A stretch of 8,449 nt of DNA. Origin: Kangiella sp. GTDB lineage: Bacteria > Pseudomonadota > Gammaproteobacteria > Enterobacterales > Kangiellaceae. Below are positions 6,549 to 8,449 of this stretch, piece by piece. The notes under the pieces are model-generated. The model worked only from the letters and a program-made list of their open reading frames with translations. It did not search any database and was not told the origin of the DNA. How positions within the stretch are numbered: the first letter of the stretch is position 1; every line of letters begins with the position of its first letter. The stretch is taken from assembly GCA_002733465.1 (NCBI GenBank), contig NVVT01000005.1, positions 63,603 to 72,051 on the forward strand. The letters are read 5' to 3'. A program made the position numbers and the translations under genes.

Positions 6549-8449
6549 CTAAAACTTATAAGTTAATAGTACCGTATATGCTCTACCTCTAGGATCCGCT
6601 ACCCGAGGGTCGAAACCAGCTCCAGGAGAAAAATCATTCCTATGAGCTGTAAACGGAGGATCAGTATCAAATAAATTCTTAATACCGAAAGTTATCCCAA
6701 TATTGTCAAGTCCAGAATAAGCTAAACTATAATTAAAAGTAGAGTAGCTATCAACTGTTGGATCCCAATTTACAGGATAGACGATGCCTCTTTCTAACCC
6801 CTTAGGAAGCTCATCTTGATAACTATCTCGATAAATATGAGTCAAACTGTGTTGCCATTCATCGAAGGTTACCCTAAATTGATTAGTAAACTTCCATCTA
6901 AGTGGAATATTTCTAGTCGTATGTTTTCCTACTTCGTTGGCGTCATAAGGCAGATTAATACGAATTCGTTTCTTATCTTTTATAAGATACGAGGCATTAA
7001 AAATATAATCCCATTTGCCACCGCCATACAAACCGTTGGCTAATACACCAATTTCTAAACCCTGCGTTATTCTTTCACCAGCATTTACCCATCGATTGTC
7101 AATTGCTACTAGAGTACCACTGCCATCTCGAATAAAGTTAGCTTGAAAAATATCATAATTTTCCATCATGGTAGTAAAACCTGGGAGTTGAATAGTACCT
7201 TCTTTGTTAATTTCCCACCAATCAAGACTAAAGCTAAATTCGGCACTCGGGCCCCATACAAGACCAAAACTACTTTGATTAGATTCTTCAGGTTGCAAAG
7301 TTTCTTTACCACCTTGAATAAGGTTAGGTGTAATACCTTCACATCCGGCTATAGTGGCATCTACTGAAAGTGTATCACATGTTGCCGGATCAACAATTTC
7401 AGTCAGTAATACTTCAGATCTAGGATCATCAAATAATTGATTGAAAGAAGGTACGCGGAAACCTGTATTGTAAGCTCCTCTAAATAACAAATCATCGTTA
7501 GGCGTATATTTGAAAGAAACTTTAGGATTAGTTGTACCACCAAAACCTGAATAACTATCATGACGTATAGCAACTGTCATTTCAAAGTCATCAGTTATTG
7601 GTAATAAAGCTTCCCCGTATATTGCAGTAACATCTCTTGACGCGCTTTCTAGTACATTACCATTATCAAAAGGAGCCGCATCAATTCTACGTTGCGCTTC
7701 GTCAGATCTTTCATCTCCGTTAAATCCAAATTCCTCACGGCGATAGTCGATTCCAGTAGCAACCATTATTTCTCCACCACTCAAATCAAAACCGACACCA
7801 CCAGAGGTTGAAAAATCGAAGGCCGTAAGCGTTGACTTACCACTAAATAATACAGTACCAGCAGCTGATGCTGCTTGTAAGCCCGCAAGGCCTTCTGGAG
7901 TGTGATTACCACCAAACACATCAATACTGCCATTACCAAGTAAAGGCGCCAAAGCGTCTTCGTAATAATACCCACCATTAAGTTTCGATTTACCTTCACT
8001 GGTTGCGTAGGATAATCCTGTTCCCCAATCCCAGTCGCCAAAAACTCCATTTGCGCCAATTAAGAAACGCATCGCATCTGTTTGAGTTTTGATGTGTCTT
8101 GGACCACAAACCATACAACGCCAGCGATAAGCCAAAGGCGCACCAATATTGAGTTGATCTGCACCATAATAAGCAATAACAGCATCTGCAACAGCTTGAT
8201 AATTTGGCGCTGTAGGTTGAACGTAATGTTGTCCCCGTTGTCCGCCCTCTCCAACTAAACTCCATGGTGTAACTTGAATCGGCTCAAAAACCTTATTAGA
8301 CACAACTTGTGAAGCAACTACTTCTGCAAACAATTCAGTTTCTTCATTCAGTTTGAAAGTTCCTTTAGAAACGAAATTAATAGTTTCAACCGGTTGTGCT
8401 AGCACGGACGCTCTAGGGTAATCCCATGCACAAGCTAATTGTCTGCTAG
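6549..8449 (-). CDS. TonB-dependent outer-membrane receptor (N-terminal part outside window)
   Basis: The C-terminal 633 codons of a TonB-dependent receptor, a 22-strand outer-membrane barrel that imports scarce substrates using TonB-ExbBD energy. The frame stays open to the right edge, so the GTG at 8405 is not the true start; the signal peptide, TonB box and most of the plug domain are missing. Barrel features (numbered from 8405): AMRFLIGANG (111-120), IRHDSYSGFGGTTNPKVSFKY (280-300), RGAYNTGFRVPSFNQLF (309-325), a LQPEESNQSSFGLVW segment soon after, and near the end DNIGITFGIKNLFD, then GFDPRVADPRGRAYTVLLTYKF closing on the usual terminal Phe before TAG. This C-terminal pattern is typical of the Caulobacter/Xanthomonas/Alteromonadales receptors found beside PF04820 halogenases. 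Two close cysteine pairs (RCMVC; CDTLSVDATIAGC) may form loop disulphides. The ligand is unknown. A terminator follows at 6415-6439. Confidence 0.95.
   Translation of the reverse strand, partial: SRQLACAWDYPRASVLAQPVETINFVSKGTFKLNEETELFAEVVASQVVSNKVFEPIQVTPWSLVGEGGQRGQHYVQPTAPNYQAVADAVIAYYGADQLNIGAPLAYRWRCMVCGPRHIKTQTDAMRFLIGANGVFGDWDWGTGLSYATSEGKSKLNGGYYYEDALAPLLGNGSIDVFGGNHTPEGLAGLQAASAAGTVLFSGKSTLTAFDFSTSGGVGFDLSGGEIMVATGIDYRREEFGFNGDERSDEAQRRIDAAPFDNGNVLESASRDVTAIYGEALLPITDDFEMTVAIRHDSYSGFGGTTNPKVSFKYTPNDDLLFRGAYNTGFRVPSFNQLFDDPRSEVLLTEIVDPATCDTLSVDATIAGCEGITPNLIQGGKETLQPEESNQSSFGLVWGPSAEFSFSLDWWEINKEGTIQLPGFTTMMENYDIFQANFIRDGSGTLVAIDNRWVNAGERITQGLEIGVLANGLYGGGKWDYIFNASYLIKDKKRIRINLPYDANEVGKHTTRNIPLRWKFTNQFRVTFDEWQHSLTHIYRDSYQDELPKGLERGIVYPVNWDPTVDSYSTFNYSLAYSGLDNIGITFGIKNLFDTDPPFTAHRNDFSPGAGFDPRVADPRGRAYTVLLTYKF

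Noticed and set aside
7781..8265. Overlapping minus-strand reading frames of 64-92 codons in other phases
   Set aside because: They lie wholly inside the receptor gene and have no recognisable domains; the receptor frame itself is continuous with no frameshift.
8403..8405. GTG as the receptor start codon
   Set aside because: The frame stays open through 8449 with receptor-like residues (CAWDYP), and a full receptor needs a signal peptide and plug domain; the gene is cut by the window edge.

Overview
The window is AT-rich DNA (roughly 40% G+C by eye) from a Gram-negative bacterium. A TonB-dependent outer-membrane receptor, a diaminopimelate-type LysA and a PrnA-like flavin halogenase with a cupin neighbour suggest a marine or aquatic proteobacterium, most likely an Alteromonadales- or Kangiella-like gammaproteobacterium. 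The taxonomic guess is inference; there is no rRNA or other marker here. No tRNA, rRNA, CRISPR array, insertion sequence or phage gene was seen.

Left half (1-3563): a transport and lysine block. On the minus strand, an NhaC-superfamily membrane transporter (641-2095) is followed after 16 nt by a secreted serine hydrolase of the beta-lactamase/PBP-like family (1-624), which runs off the left edge. Divergent from them, lysA (diaminopimelate decarboxylase) starts at a TTG at 2301. The 205-nt gap holds a recognisable promoter and a leader inverted repeat for lysA. The arrangement suggests that the transporter may handle lysine or a related amino acid rather than acting only as a Na+/H+ antiporter.

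Right half (3560-8449): three minus-strand genes of a known kind of accessory cluster, in transcription order a TonB-dependent receptor (5' end outside the window), a flavin-dependent halogenase of the PF04820 family, and a JmjC-like Cupin_8 protein. A strong rho-independent terminator separates the receptor from the halogenase. The halogenase keeps the flavin-binding and catalytic motifs (GxGxxG, catalytic Lys, WxWxIP, LEST). By eye it lacks the C-terminal aromatic lid with which PrnA holds free tryptophan, so its substrate is probably something else. A working model is that the receptor imports an aromatic compound or peptide which the halogenase and the cupin oxygenase modify; this is not proven by the sequence.

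lysA and the cupin gene converge and overlap by four bases through their stop codons, with no terminator between them. The gap between receptor and halogenase carries two further palindromic structures that no gene explains: a 12-bp perfect inverted repeat (6472-6533) and a REP-like composite palindrome (6357-6402). The individual families are all known. What looks least described is the substrate of the receptor-halogenase-cupin group and the role of the transporter beside lysA.
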